NCBI RefSeq assembly: GCF_013093415.1
Contig: NZ_JABFBC010000002.1
Location: forward strand, 1-64,000
Source: Halovulum dunhuangense
Lineage (GTDB): Bacteria > Pseudomonadota > Alphaproteobacteria > Rhodobacterales > Rhodobacteraceae
Reading direction: 5' to 3'
DNA length: 64,000 bases
The notes beneath the pieces are model-generated. The model saw only the letters and a list, made by a program, of their open reading frames with translations, was not told where the DNA came from and did no database searches. Below are positions 36,262 to 46,149 of this stretch, one piece after another. A program made the position numbers and the translations under genes. Numbering within the stretch: the first letter of the stretch is position 1; every line of letters begins with the position of its first letter.

Positions 36262-36705
36262 ATGTCAATGACGATACTGGTCGGCCTCGACGGCTCGGAC
36301 GCAGGTCAGAAGGCGTTGGCCCACGCCAAGGCCCAGGCCGGGCGCATGGAGGGCAGCAGGATCATCCTGTGCTATGTGATCGAATGGTCGCCCTTCAGTT
36401 TCCAGACCCCCGAGGAAAACGAGCAGCGCCACCGCCGCCGCGAAGAGGAGATATCCATCGCCCGCGCCCGCGTGATCGAGCCCGCGCTCGCCGCGCTCGC
36501 GTCCGATGGCTTCGACGCCGAGGGCGTGGTGCGGCACGGCCATGCGGCCGACATCCTGGAAAAGGTCGCCCGCGAGAAGGGCGCGGCCCAGATCGTCGTC
36601 GCCCGCGAAAGCGGCGGCAGCGGCCTGCGCAACCGCATCTTCGGCAGCGTCACCGGCAATCTCGTCGCCTCGGCCAGCGTGCCCGTCACCGTCGTTCCCA
36701 CATGA
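36262..36705 (+). CDS. Universal stress protein (UspA family)
   Basis: This 147-residue single Usp domain begins [17 protein letters not shown] and ends with the nucleotide-binding motif [34 protein letters not shown], with the G-x2-G-x9-G-S/T pattern of ATP-binding members. GGAGGA precedes the ATG. It is immediately upstream of a sodium:alanine symporter, and the possible start ATGA of that gene overlaps its stop. It probably modulates or responds together with transport. Confidence 0.9.
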   Translation: MSMTILVGLDGSDAGQKALAHAKAQAGRMEGSRIILCYVIEWSPFSFQTPEENEQRHRRREEEISIARARVIEPALAALASDGFDAEGVVRHGHAADILEKVAREKGAAQIVVARESGGSGLRNRIFGSVTGNLVASASVPVTVVPT

Positions 36706-36722
36706 TCCCGGAGCATTCGCAG

Positions 36723-38285
36723 ATGAAGCAGTTCATTCCGTCGCGGCGCCTTGGCGCCGCCACCGCCGCCCTGAGCCTCGGCCCGGCCGGCGCCTTCGCC
36801 CAGACCGTCGACGAGCGCGTGAACGAGATTTTCGCCTCGTCCACCGGATGGTTCGTCAACCTGATCTTCGCCCCCCTGCCCGGCACCAGCTTTCCCTGGA
36901 TCGTGCTGTGGCTGGTGGTCGCGGCGGTCGTCTTCACGGTCTATCTGGGCTTCATCCAGCTGCGCGCCTTCGGGCATGCGATCTCGCTGGTGAAGGGCGA
37001 CTACTCGAACCCCGAAGACGCCGGCGAGGTCAGCCACTTCCAGGCGCTCGCCACGGCGCTGTCGGGCACCGTGGGGCTTGGCAACATCGCGGGCGTCGCG
37101 GTCGCGGTCGGCATCGGCGGGCCCGGCGCCACATTCTGGATGATCCTTGCGGGTCTTCTGGGCATGGCCACGAAATTCACCGAATGCACGCTGGGCGTGA
37201 AATACCGCAACGAATATCCCGACGGCACCGTCTCGGGCGGGCCGATGTACTACATCACCAAGGGCTTCAAGGAGCGGGGCGTGGGCGGCGGCAAGCTGCT
37301 CGCGATCCTGTTCTCGATCTTCTGCCTGGGCGGTGCGGTCGGCGGGGGCAACATGTTCCAGGCCAACCAGGCCCATGCGCAGCTGGTCAACATCACCGGC
37401 GGCGAGGCAAGCTTCCTGAACGGCAACGGCTGGATCACCGGGCTTGTCATGGCCGCCATCGTCTTTGCCGTGATCGTGGGCGGCATCAAGTCGATCGCGC
37501 GCGTCACCGAAAAGGTGGTCCCCTTCATGGCGCTGATGTATGTCGCGGCCTCGCTCGTGATCATCATCGCCAACATCGAACTGGTGGGCTGGGCCTTCGG
37601 CCAGATCTTCGCCGGTGCCTTCACCGGGCTGGGGGTCGCGGGCGGCATGGTCGGCGCGCTGATCCAGGGCTTCCGCCGCGCGGCGTTCTCCAACGAGGCG
37701 GGCGTGGGGTCGGCCGCCATCGCGCATTCCGCGGTGCGCACCAAGGAGCCGGTGACAGAGGGCGTGGTGTCCGTGCTCGAGCCCTTCATCGACACGGTGG
37801 TGATCTGTACCATGACCGCGCTCGTCATCACCATCTCGGGCGTGCTGACGATCAACCCCGAGACCGGGCTCTATGTGGTCGAGAACGGCGCCATCGTGAC
37901 CGTGGGCGGCGCCAGCGGGGTTGAACTGACCTCGGCCGCCTATGCCACGGTGTTCAGCTGGTTCCCCTATGTGCTGGCGCTGGCGGTGGTGCTGTTCGCC
38001 TTCTCGACGATGATCTCGTGGTCCTATTACGGGCTGAAGGCGTGGACCTACCTGTTCGGCGAGGGCAAGACGACCGAGCTGATCTTCAAGCTGATCTTCT
38101 GCGCCTTCGTGGTGATCGGCGCGGCGGCGCAGCTGGGCGCCGTGATCGACTTCTCGGACGCGATGATCTTCGCCATGGCGGTCGCCAACATCATCGGCCT
38201 CTATGTCCTGATGCCGATCGTCAAGCGCGAGACGCAGTCGTATTTCGCGCGCCTGCGCTCGGGCGAGATTCGCAAGTTCGCCTGA
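36723..38285 (+). CDS. Sodium:alanine symporter (AGCS family)
   Basis: This 520-residue inner-membrane carrier has about 11 helices and the AGCS signatures [15 protein letters not shown] and [21 protein letters not shown]. It imports alanine or glycine with Na+. Unusually for the family the N-terminus looks like a signal peptide ([11 protein letters not shown]...GAFAQT), which is common in alphaproteobacterial members. The ATG at 36723 has GGAG upstream; the ATG at 36702 overlaps the Usp stop but lacks a ribosome site. A perfect GC hairpin follows the stop. Confidence 0.92.
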   Translation: MKQFIPSRRLGAATAALSLGPAGAFAQTVDERVNEIFASSTGWFVNLIFAPLPGTSFPWIVLWLVVAAVVFTVYLGFIQLRAFGHAISLVKGDYSNPEDAGEVSHFQALATALSGTVGLGNIAGVAVAVGIGGPGATFWMILAGLLGMATKFTECTLGVKYRNEYPDGTVSGGPMYYITKGFKERGVGGGKLLAILFSIFCLGGAVGGGNMFQANQAHAQLVNITGGEASFLNGNGWITGLVMAAIVFAVIVGGIKSIARVTEKVVPFMALMYVAASLVIIIANIELVGWAFGQIFAGAFTGLGVAGGMVGALIQGFRRAAFSNEAGVGSAAIAHSAVRTKEPVTEGVVSVLEPFIDTVVICTMTALVITISGVLTINPETGLYVVENGAIVTVGGASGVELTSAAYATVFSWFPYVLALAVVLFAFSTMISWSYYGLKAWTYLFGEGKTTELIFKLIFCAFVVIGAAAQLGAVIDFSDAMIFAMAVANIIGLYVLMPIVKRETQSYFARLRSGEIRKFA

Positions 38286-38301
38286 CCCGCACACGCACCG
38301 G

Positions 38302-38325
38302 AAGGGGCCGCCCCCGCGGCCCCTT
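38302..38325 (+). terminator. Hairpin after the alanine symporter gene
   Basis: AAGGGGCCGC (38302-38311) pairs with GCGGCCCCTT (38316-38325) around a CCCC loop, 17 nt after the stop. No long T run follows, so termination is likely but not certain. Confidence 0.6.
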
Positions 38326-38395
38326 CGCCCCTGCCAGCCGCGCCTGACGTAAGCCAAGCGCGACAATTAGGCATCGACCCTTGACCATGTTGATG

Positions 38396-38425
38396 TTGAG
38401 CCCTCCCGAGCCGCTGGGCTATACA
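38396..38425 (+). promoter_or_regulatory. Sigma-70-like promoter for ctaD
   Basis: TTGAGC at 38396-38401 and TATACA at 38420-38425 are 18 nt apart, about 72 nt before the ctaD start. This is a good housekeeping-type promoter match in an otherwise GC-rich gap. Confidence 0.5.
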
Positions 38426-38496
38426 CGGGGACGGACGGGGCGCGCGCGGATGACGGCGTGCGCGTGAAAGAAAAGACGTCTCAGGAGAGAACACCA

Positions 38497-40134
38497 ATGG
38501 CAGATGCAACGGCACACGCCCATGCCGAGCATGACACGCGGGGCTTTTTCACCCGCTGGTTCATGTCCACCAACCACAAGGACATCGGGATCCTCTACAT
38601 TATCGTTTCGGCGGTTCTGGGGCTGATCTCGGTTGCCTTCACCATGTACATGCGCCTCGAGCTGATGGAGCCGGGCGTCCAGTACATGCTCATCGACGGC
38701 GAACCCAACGGGCATCTGTGGAACGTGATGATCACGGGCCACGGGATCCTGATGATGTTCTTCGTCGTGATTCCCGCGCTGTTCGGCGGCTTCGGCAACT
38801 ACTTCATGCCGCTGATGATCGGCGCGCCGGACATGGCCTTCCCGCGGATGAACAACCTCAGCTTCTGGCTGTTCGTCGCCGGCTCGTCGCTGGCGGTGCT
38901 GTCGGTGGTCTCGCCGGGCGGCAACGGGCAGCTCGGCTCGGGCATCGGCTGGGTGCTCTACGCGCCGCTGTCGACCACCGAGGCGGGGTATTCGACCGAT
39001 CTTGCCATCTTCGCCGTGCACCTGTCGGGTGCCTCGTCGATCCTGGGCGCGATCAACATCATCACCACCTTCCTGAACATGCGCGCCCCCGGCATGACGC
39101 TGTTCAAGGTGCCGCTGTTCGCCTGGTCGATCCTGGTCACCGCCTTCCTGATCCTGCTGGCGCTGCCGGTGCTCGCGGGCGCGATCACCATGCTGCTGAC
39201 CGACCGGAACTTCGGCACCGCCTTCTTCGACGCGGCCGGCGGCGGCGACCCGGTGCTCTACCAGCACCTGCTGTGGTTCTTCGGCCACCCCGAGGTGTAC
39301 ATCGTGATCGTGCCGGGCTTCGGCATCATCAGCCATGTCGTGTCGACCTTCTCGCGCAAGCCCATCTTCGGCTACCTGCCGATGGTCTTCGCGATGATCG
39401 CCATCGGCGCGCTGGGCTTCGTGGTCTGGGCGCACCACATGTACACGGTCGGCATGTCCACCACCCAGCAGGCCTATTTCATGCTGGCGACAATGGTCAT
39501 CGCGGTTCCCACCGGCATCAAGATCTTCTCTTGGATCGCGACGATGTGGGGCGGCTCGATCGACTTCAAGACGCCGATGCTGTTCGCCATCGGCTTCATC
39601 TTCCTGTTCACCGTGGGTGGCGTGACCGGCGTCGTGCTGTCCCAGGCCGCCGTGGACCGGGCCTATCACGACACCTATTACGTCGTGGCCCACTTCCACT
39701 ACGTCATGAGCCTGGGCGCGGTCTTCGCGATCTTCGCCGGCGTCTACTACTGGCTGGGCAAGATGTCCGGCCGCCAGTACCCGGAATTCTGGGGCAAGGT
39801 GCACTTCTGGACCTTCTTCATCGGGGCCAACGTCACCTTCTTCCCGCAGCACTTCCTGGGCCGTCAGGGCATGCCGCGCCGCTACATCGACTACCCCGAG
39901 CAGTTCGCGTACTGGAACGAGATCAGCTCCTACGGGGCCTTCCTGTCGGGCGCGTCCTTCCTGCTGTTCTTCGGCATCGTGTTCTACACCATCTTCCGTG
40001 GCGAGCGCGTGACCGAGCCGGCCTACTGGGGCGAGCATGCCGACACGCTGGAGTGGACCCTGCCGAACCCGCCGCCGGAGCACACCTTCGAGACGCTGCC
40101 GACGCGCGACATGTGGGACAAAGCGCATCACTGA
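38497..40134 (+). CDS. ctaD: Cytochrome c oxidase subunit I (aa3 type)
   Basis: This 545-residue haem-copper oxidase core subunit has 12 membrane helices. Seen are the low-spin haem ligand in [11 protein letters not shown], the CuB histidine and cross-linked tyrosine in [14 protein letters not shown], the CuB histidines in WAHHMYT, the haem a3/a ligands in [10 protein letters not shown], and K-channel residues around [12 protein letters not shown]. It reduces O2 at the end of the aerobic chain. CAGGAGAG precedes the ATG at 38497. The gene is not next to subunit II or III here, a layout usual in Rhodobacterales. The next gene overlaps by TGATG. Confidence 0.97.
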   Translation: MADATAHAHAEHDTRGFFTRWFMSTNHKDIGILYIIVSAVLGLISVAFTMYMRLELMEPGVQYMLIDGEPNGHLWNVMITGHGILMMFFVVIPALFGGFGNYFMPLMIGAPDMAFPRMNNLSFWLFVAGSSLAVLSVVSPGGNGQLGSGIGWVLYAPLSTTEAGYSTDLAIFAVHLSGASSILGAINIITTFLNMRAPGMTLFKVPLFAWSILVTAFLILLALPVLAGAITMLLTDRNFGTAFFDAAGGGDPVLYQHLLWFFGHPEVYIVIVPGFGIISHVVSTFSRKPIFGYLPMVFAMIAIGALGFVVWAHHMYTVGMSTTQQAYFMLATMVIAVPTGIKIFSWIATMWGGSIDFKTPMLFAIGFIFLFTVGGVTGVVLSQAAVDRAYHDTYYVVAHFHYVMSLGAVFAIFAGVYYWLGKMSGRQYPEFWGKVHFWTFFIGANVTFFPQHFLGRQGMPRRYIDYPEQFAYWNEISSYGAFLSGASFLLFFGIVFYTIFRGERVTEPAYWGEHADTLEWTLPNPPPEHTFETLPTRDMWDKAHH

Positions 40135-40682
40135 TGCCCGACCCCGACACGACGACAACGCCGGAGGCCGGGGGATCCCCCCCGGCCTCTGCCGTTCAGG
40201 ACCCCTATGACCGCGACGATCCCCCGGCCTTCCAGCTGACGCTCTGGCCGCATCGCTCGCTCAGCATCGACGGTTTCCGCCAGGTGCTGATCTTCGTCGC
40301 CGCCGCCCTGGCGATCCCGCTGATCCCGTTCCTCGGCACGCCCGTGGCCTGGGGTCTGCTGCCCTTCCTGGTGGGGGCGCTGATCGCGCTTTACGCAGCG
40401 ATCCGCCGCAGCTACCGCGACGGCGAACTGCGCGAGGAGCTGCGCATCTGGCCCGACCTGATCACGGTCGTCCGCACCGAGCCGAAGGGCGGCGTGCACC
40501 GCTGGCACGCCAACCCCTACTGGGTGACGGTCAGGATCCACGACCGCGCGCGGATCGAGAACTACCTGACCCTGAAGGGCAACGGCCGCGAGATCGAACT
40601 GGGCGCCTTCCTCAGCCCCGAGGAACGGCTCACGCTGCGCGACGACCTGGACCGCGCGCTGCACGCCCTGCCCCGCCCCTGA
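40134..40682 (+). CDS. DUF2244 membrane protein
   Basis: This 182-residue protein has a proline-rich acidic N-terminal tail, two adjacent membrane helices (about 50-85) and a C-terminal soluble part with the DUF2244 pattern W.ANPYWVTV.......ENYLTLKG.GREIELG.FLSPEER. The function is unknown, but the family is often found near cytochrome oxidase genes. Its ATG overlaps the ctaD stop, so it is translated with ctaD and may assist oxidase assembly. Confidence 0.85.
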   Translation: MPDPDTTTTPEAGGSPPASAVQDPYDRDDPPAFQLTLWPHRSLSIDGFRQVLIFVAAALAIPLIPFLGTPVAWGLLPFLVGALIALYAAIRRSYRDGELREELRIWPDLITVVRTEPKGGVHRWHANPYWVTVRIHDRARIENYLTLKGNGREIELGAFLSPEERLTLRDDLDRALHALPRP

Positions 40683-40824
40683 GCGGGGCGGGCACCCCCG
40701 CCGGGTCCGCATTTCCCGCGAAATCCGACGCGATACCTTGATCCCGGCCCTGAACGGGTGTTCATGGTCGGCAGGAACACCAGACTGACCCGACGGCCCC
40801 GATGCCCAGCCCCCTTGACCACCC

Positions 40825-42240
40825 ATGACCGCACAGGTCGCCCCCCAGGTGCCCGGCCTTCTGGACCGGATCGCCGGCTGGCTGCTGCTCGCCATCACCG
40901 TTCTGGTCGTGATGGGCGAATGGGAAGGGGGCCGCTGGGAGGGGCCGCTCTCAGCGATCCTTGCGGCCCTGCTGATCCTCGCGCTGATCCCGCGCGTGAA
41001 ACGGGGGCGCCTGATCTTCGTCGCCGTCGGCGTGACCCTCGGGGCGGTGACGCTCGGCTTGCGCGCCGACGGCCCCGCGCAGGTCATGGCCGCGCTGGAG
41101 CGGGCGGCCTTCATCGGCGCCTTCTTCGCGGCGCTGACCACCCTGCGCCATGTCGCCGAGACATCGCCCGCGATCCGGGATTGCGGCCGCTTCCTTGCCG
41201 CCCAGCCGCCCGGCAAGCGCTACCTTGCGCTGACGCTGGGGGGCCAGCTGTTCGGCCTGCTGCTGAACTATGGCGCCATCGCGCTTCTGGGCAGCCTCGC
41301 CACCGCCTCGGCCCGCGACGAGCCCAATGCCGAGATCCGCGGCCACCGCATCCGGCGGATGCTGCTGGCGGTGCAGCGCGGGCTGGTGTCCACCTTTGCC
41401 TGGTCGCCGCTGGGCTTTTCCATCGCGATCAGCACCTCGCTCATCCCCGGGGCCAGCTGGGCCGGGGCAGCCCTGCCCGCGCTCGGCACCGCCTTCATCC
41501 TGGCAGCCCTCGGCTGGGCGCTCGACACCGCCTTCAAGCCCCGCCTCAGCGCGCCCGCGCCCGCGCGCACCCGGCCCCAGGGCACATGGGGCCGCAGCCT
41601 TGCGCCGCTTCTCTTCCTGCTCGCGCTGCTGATGGGCAGCGTGGCGCTCCTGCACATCGTGATCGGCGTGCCGGCGGTGGGGGTCGTCATGCTGGTCGTC
41701 CCGGTGATCTCTGCGGTCTGGCTCGGCCTTCAGCACCGCGGACCGGGGGGCGCCGCGCAGGCGCTCGCCCGCGCCCGGGACTACGTCATCCGCGACCTGC
41801 CCGCCTATCGCGGCGAGGTGGTGCTGCTGATGATGGCGGGCATCATCGGCACGCTGGGCGCGCTTCTGCTGCTGCCGCTCGCGGACCGCGCCGGGATCGA
41901 CCTGTCGGTGCTGCCGGGCTGGGTGATCCTGGTGGCGATCGTGTGGTATATCCCGCTGGTGGGCCAGATCGGGATGAACCCGATCCTGTCCGTCTCGCTG
42001 ATGGCGCCGCTTCTGCCCACAGCAGGCGCGCTGGGCCTTGCGCCCGACGACCTGGTGGTGGCGATCACCGCCGGCTGGGCGCTGGGCGGCGCAAGCTCTC
42101 CCTTCACGGCGACCACGCTGATGGTCGGCGCGCTCGGCGGGGTCAGCGCGGCCCATGTCGGCTTCCGCTGGAACGGCGTCTACACGCTCTCGGGCGCCGT
42201 GATCCTGTCGGGCTGGGTGGTGCTGGTGGCGGCGCTCTGA
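40825..42240 (+). CDS. Polytopic membrane protein, possible ion transporter
   Basis: This 471-residue, strongly hydrophobic protein has about 12 predicted helices and a cytoplasmic basic loop near residues 168-180. Features such as LLNYGAIALLGSLATA in the first half and QIGMNPILSVSLMAPLLP plus ALGGASSPFTATTLMVGAL in the second recall the ion-transporter (IT) superfamily, but I do not recognise a named family. There is no clear ribosome site before the ATG, so the true start may differ. It stands alone, convergent with yqeY. Confidence 0.65.
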   Translation: MTAQVAPQVPGLLDRIAGWLLLAITVLVVMGEWEGGRWEGPLSAILAALLILALIPRVKRGRLIFVAVGVTLGAVTLGLRADGPAQVMAALERAAFIGAFFAALTTLRHVAETSPAIRDCGRFLAAQPPGKRYLALTLGGQLFGLLLNYGAIALLGSLATASARDEPNAEIRGHRIRRMLLAVQRGLVSTFAWSPLGFSIAISTSLIPGASWAGAALPALGTAFILAALGWALDTAFKPRLSAPAPARTRPQGTWGRSLAPLLFLLALLMGSVALLHIVIGVPAVGVVMLVVPVISAVWLGLQHRGPGGAAQALARARDYVIRDLPAYRGEVVLLMMAGIIGTLGALLLLPLADRAGIDLSVLPGWVILVAIVWYIPLVGQIGMNPILSVSLMAPLLPTAGALGLAPDDLVVAITAGWALGGASSPFTATTLMVGALGGVSAAHVGFRWNGVYTLSGAVILSGWVVLVAAL

Positions 42241-42268
42241 ACTCTGGCCCGCCCGCAGGGCGGCCGGA

Positions 42269-42724
42269 TCAGCCCAGCGCCGCCTTCACCTGGGCGCCGG
42301 CCTTGCCGAAATCCATCTGGCCCGCATATTTCGCCTTCAGCACGCCCATGATCTTGCCCATGTCGCGGATCGAACTGGCGCCCGTCTCGGCGATGGCGGC
42401 CTCGATCGCCTTCTGAACATCCGCCTCGGACAGGGGCTTGGGCAGGAAGGACTGGATCACCTCGATCTCGGCGCGCTCGGCCTCGGCCAGCTCGATCCGG
42501 CCGGCCTCGTCATAGGCCTGCGCGCTGTCGCGGCGCTGCTTGATCATCTTGGCCATGATGGCGCGGATTTCCTCGTCCGACACGCCCTCGATATTGTCCT
42601 CCGAGCGGGCGGCGATGTCGCGGTCCTTTATGGCCGCGTTGATCAGGCGCAGCGTGGACAGCCGCGCCTGGTCCTTGGCCTTCATCGCGTCCTTCAGCTC
42701 CTGCGACAGCCTTGCACGGATCAT
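42269..42724 (-). CDS. GatB/YqeY domain protein
   Basis: This 151-residue, all-helical protein has the N-terminal LKDAMKAKDQARLSTLRLINAAIKDRDI and the C-terminal SFLPKPLSEADVQKAI and DMGKIMGVLKAKYAGQMD segments. These match the YqeY family, related to the tail domain of the GatB amidotransferase subunit and possibly a tRNA-binding module. It is divergent from carA, a gene neighbourhood common in alphaproteobacteria. Confidence 0.93.
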   Translation of the reverse strand: MIRARLSQELKDAMKAKDQARLSTLRLINAAIKDRDIAARSEDNIEGVSDEEIRAIMAKMIKQRRDSAQAYDEAGRIELAEAERAEIEVIQSFLPKPLSEADVQKAIEAAIAETGASSIRDMGKIMGVLKAKYAGQMDFGKAGAQVKAALG

Positions 42725-42918
42725 GTCGGTTCCTGTTGTTGAGGGGCCTCGATGTCAGGCGCCCAGCTATACAGCCAACGGCCCGCGCTTACAATTCCTT
42801 TACCCATCCCGCAACATGCTGATTTCGCTTGGTTATTTATTAATCACCCAAGCTTGACCGTGCCCCCCGGCAGGCGTAGGTTCCGGCGAGTTTGCGCGGC
42901 GGAACGGGGGATGCGACC

Positions 42919-44118
42919 ATGACCGAAGACACTTCCCAGGGCTCTGACGGCGGGAATTTCACTGAAAAGCCAACCGCTTGCCTGATGCTGGCAGATGGGC
43001 AGTTCTTCTTCGGGCACGGATTCGGCGCCGAAGGCCTGGCCGTGGCCGAGCTGTGCTTCAACACCGCCATGTCCGGCTACCAGGAAATCATGACCGATCC
43101 GTCCTATGCCGGGCAGATCGTCACCTTCACCTTCCCCCATATCGGCAATGTCGGCGTCAACCCCGAGGATGACGAGACCGCCGACCCGGTCGCCGCGGGC
43201 ATGGTCGTGCGCTGGAACCCGACCGAGCCGTCGAACTGGCGCTCGACCGAGCGGCTGGACGCCTGGCTGTCGCGGCGCGGGCGCATCGGGATCGGCGGCG
43301 TCGACACCCGCCGCCTGACCCGCGCCATCCGCCACCAGGGCGCGCCGCATGTGGCGCTTCAGCATTCCCGCGACGGGGTCTTCGACCTCGAGGCGCTGCA
43401 CAAGGCGGCAAAGGCGTTTCCGGGCCTCGAGGGGGCGGACCTGGCCAAGGACGTGACCTGCGCCCAGTCCTACCGCTGGGACGAGATGCGCTGGGCCTGG
43501 CCCGAGGGCTACAGCCGCCGCGAGGGGCCGGGCCACAAGGTCGTGGCGATCGACTATGGCGCGAAACGCAACATCCTGCGCTGCCTGGCCTCTGCCGGCT
43601 GCGAGGTGACGGTCATGCCCGCCACCACCACCGCCGACGAGATCCTGGCGCTGAACCCCGAGGGGCTGTTCCTGTCGAACGGTCCGGGCGATCCGGCCGC
43701 GACCGGCGAATACGCCGTGCCGATGATCCGCGAGATCCTCGACAGGACGGACATCCCCGTCTTCGGCATCTGCCTCGGCCACCAGATGCTGGCGCTGGCG
43801 CTGGGCGCGCGCACGCTCAAGATGAACCACGGCCATCACGGGGCGAACCACCCGGTCAAGGACCACACCACCGGCAAGGTCGAGATCACCTCGATGAACC
43901 ACGGCTTCGCGGTGGACAGCCAGACCCTGCCCGAGGGCGTGGTCGAGACCCATGTCTCGCTGTTCGATGGTTCGAACTGCGGCATCGCCATGCGCGACCG
44001 CCCGGTCTTTTCCGTCCAGCACCACCCCGAGGCCAGCCCCGGACCGCAGGACAGCTTCTACCTGTTCGAGCGTTTCGTGGATGCGATGCGGGCCCGCGCG
44101 GACAGCGTTCCGGCCTGA
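42919..44118 (+). CDS. carA: Carbamoyl-phosphate synthase small subunit
   Basis: This 399-residue glutaminase subunit hydrolyses glutamine and passes ammonia to CarB for carbamoyl phosphate (arginine and pyrimidines). The N-terminal CPSase_sm_chain domain has FNTAMSGYQEIMTDPSY. The class I amidotransferase domain (about 200-390) has the nucleophile in FGICLGHQ and the triad histidine and glutamate in QHHPEASPGP. The ATG at 42919 follows GGAACGGGGG; an in-frame ATG at 42892 would add 9 residues. carB is not adjacent, a common alphaproteobacterial arrangement. Confidence 0.96.
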   Translation: MTEDTSQGSDGGNFTEKPTACLMLADGQFFFGHGFGAEGLAVAELCFNTAMSGYQEIMTDPSYAGQIVTFTFPHIGNVGVNPEDDETADPVAAGMVVRWNPTEPSNWRSTERLDAWLSRRGRIGIGGVDTRRLTRAIRHQGAPHVALQHSRDGVFDLEALHKAAKAFPGLEGADLAKDVTCAQSYRWDEMRWAWPEGYSRREGPGHKVVAIDYGAKRNILRCLASAGCEVTVMPATTTADEILALNPEGLFLSNGPGDPAATGEYAVPMIREILDRTDIPVFGICLGHQMLALALGARTLKMNHGHHGANHPVKDHTTGKVEITSMNHGFAVDSQTLPEGVVETHVSLFDGSNCGIAMRDRPVFSVQHHPEASPGPQDSFYLFERFVDAMRARADSVPA

Positions 44119-44201
44119 AGCCTTCGCGCTTAACCGCGCCTTAACCGCAAGCGCGGACCCTGCCGGCCACGTTTCCACGCGGCCAGCAGCGAGTATGCGC
44201 G

Positions 44202-46064
44202 ATGCGTCACCAGTCCCAGAGTATCGCCGCAAGCCCGCCGCCCGTGCTGGCCGCCGGTTCCGATCCGGTTCAGCTTGGCACGATCCTGCGCCGCGACGCG
44301 GGGATCGCCCGGGCCCAGATCGACAGCGCGCTCGGGGCGCAGGGCGCGTTGCGCCGACCCTTGGGCGAGATCCTGCACCGCCGCGGACAGATTTCGGGCG
44401 GCGGGCTGGCGGCGGCGCTGGGGGTGCAATGGGGCCACATGACGGTGGACCTGGCGCACTATCCGGCCGACCCGCTGCTGGTGGACGGGATGGACCCGCG
44501 CGGGCTGTTGCGGCTGGGCTTCCTGCCCTGGCGGCGGCTGGGGCGGCGGCTGATCTGCGCCGTGGCCGACCCGCAGGACATCGCCCGCATCCGCGACCGT
44601 CTGCCCGCCCTGTCGGACCGGCTGAGCTTCGTGCTGGCCGATCGCCGGCAGATCGAGGCCGAGATCGTGCGCCTGCGCGGCGCCGTGCTCTCCGGCCTTA
44701 CCCGCGACCGCTGCCCCGCGCCGCTGTCCTGCCGCAGCTGGGCCGGTGGCGGCGGCCCCGCCCTGCCCGCCGCGCTGCTGGCGCTTCTCGCGCTGACGGC
44801 GGCCGCGCCGATGGCGATGCTGCTTCTGCTGCTTGCATGGGTCACGTTGATGAACCTCTGCACCACCGCGCTCCGGGCCTTTGCGCTGGCGACCAGCCTG
44901 CGGCCCCAGCCCGTCACCCCGGCCCCCGCGCCGGGGCTGGTGCCGCTGCCGCCGCCCGGCGGCTGGCCGGTGGTGTCGATCCTGGTGCCGCTCTACCGCG
45001 AAGAGGTGACGATCCGCCAGCTGATCACCGCGCTGGAACGCAGCACCTACCCGAAAGAGCTGCTCGACGTGCTGCTCATCACCGAGTGCGACGACCTGGC
45101 GACGCCGCTGGCGCTGGCGCAGCTCGACCTGCCGCCCTGGATGCGGGTGCTGCGGGTGCCGGATGACGCGCTGAAGACCAAGCCGCGGGCGATGAACTAC
45201 GCGCTGGAATTCTGCCGCGGCAGCGTCGTCGGCATCTACGACGCCGAGGATCGGCCAGAGCCCGACCAGCTGCACCTTGTCGTGGGCCATCTGGGCCGCG
45301 CCGCGCCGGATGTCGCCTGCGTGCAGGGCTATCTGGATTTCTACAACGCGCGCCAGAACTTCCTGTCGCGCTGCTTCGCGATCGAATACGCGATCTGGTT
45401 CCGGGTGCTGCTGGGCGGCGTGCAGCGCCTTGGCATGCCGATCCCGCTGGGCGGCACCACCGTCTTCTTCCGCCGCCGCGCGCTGGAGGATGTGGGCGCC
45501 TGGGACGCCCACAACGTGACCGAGGACGCGGACCTGGGCTTTCGTCTGGCGCGTTTCGGCTACCGCACCGAGATGGTCGCGACCACGACGCATGAAGAAG
45601 CGAACTGCCGCCCGCTGCCCTGGATCCGCCAGCGGTCGCGCTGGCTGAAGGGCTACGCGATGACCTGGGCCACCCACATGCGCGCGCCGCGCGCGCTGTG
45701 GCGCGATCTTGGCCCGCGGGGCTTCGCAGGCTTCCAGCTGCTGCTGCTGGGCGGGCTGACCGCCTATCTCGCGACGCCGCTGTTCTGGGTGCTCTGGCTG
45801 GGCTGGTGGGGTGTCGGCCTGCCGCTGTTCGATGCGGCGCCGCCCGCGGCCTGGCACGGCTTCTTCGCGGCGATGTTCGCCGGACAGGCGGTGATGCTGG
45901 CGGTGGCCGCCCGCGCCGTCTGGGCCCAGCCGCGCCGGCATCTGCTGGCCACCGTGCCGCTTCTGGCCGCCTACTGGCCGCTTGGCGCGCTGGCCGCCTG
46001 GCGCGCGGTGTTCGAGATATTCACCCGCCCCTTCTTCTGGGCCAAGACGGAACACGGGCTCTAG
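44202..46064 (+). CDS. Glycosyltransferase 2 (cellulose-synthase-like) with N-terminal MshEN-type domain
   Basis: This 620-residue membrane protein has a region at 20-165 that resembles the GspE/MshEN N-terminal domain (LGTILRRDAGIARAQIDSAL, then LGEILHRRGQIS), a fold that binds cyclic di-GMP in some ATPases. Two or three helices follow, then the GT2 domain with YDAEDRPEPDQ, TEDADLGFRLARFGY and the acceptor motif QRSRWLKGYAMTW, then C-terminal helices. It should polymerise or transfer sugars at the inner membrane. It stands alone after carA. The substrate is not known. Confidence 0.82.
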   Translation: MRHQSQSIAASPPPVLAAGSDPVQLGTILRRDAGIARAQIDSALGAQGALRRPLGEILHRRGQISGGGLAAALGVQWGHMTVDLAHYPADPLLVDGMDPRGLLRLGFLPWRRLGRRLICAVADPQDIARIRDRLPALSDRLSFVLADRRQIEAEIVRLRGAVLSGLTRDRCPAPLSCRSWAGGGGPALPAALLALLALTAAAPMAMLLLLLAWVTLMNLCTTALRAFALATSLRPQPVTPAPAPGLVPLPPPGGWPVVSILVPLYREEVTIRQLITALERSTYPKELLDVLLITECDDLATPLALAQLDLPPWMRVLRVPDDALKTKPRAMNYALEFCRGSVVGIYDAEDRPEPDQLHLVVGHLGRAAPDVACVQGYLDFYNARQNFLSRCFAIEYAIWFRVLLGGVQRLGMPIPLGGTTVFFRRRALEDVGAWDAHNVTEDADLGFRLARFGYRTEMVATTTHEEANCRPLPWIRQRSRWLKGYAMTWATHMRAPRALWRDLGPRGFAGFQLLLLGGLTAYLATPLFWVLWLGWWGVGLPLFDAAPPAAWHGFFAAMFAGQAVMLAVAARAVWAQPRRHLLATVPLLAAYWPLGALAAWRAVFEIFTRPFFWAKTEHGL

Positions 46065-46149
46065 GGCGGTTCACGCAGGCGTGAGCGTGGTGGAAACGCT
46101 GGGGTTGCGGGCCATACTCCGGTCCACGCAAACCAACATGGAGCACGCC

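Noticed and set aside
36702-36722. Upstream start for the alanine symporter
   Set aside because: The ATG overlaps the Usp stop nicely, but only the ATG at 36723 has a ribosome site.
42830-42880. Attenuator before carA
   Set aside because: The GCTTGG/CCAAGC pairing across an AT-rich loop is only 6 bp, with no terminator T run and no leader peptide.
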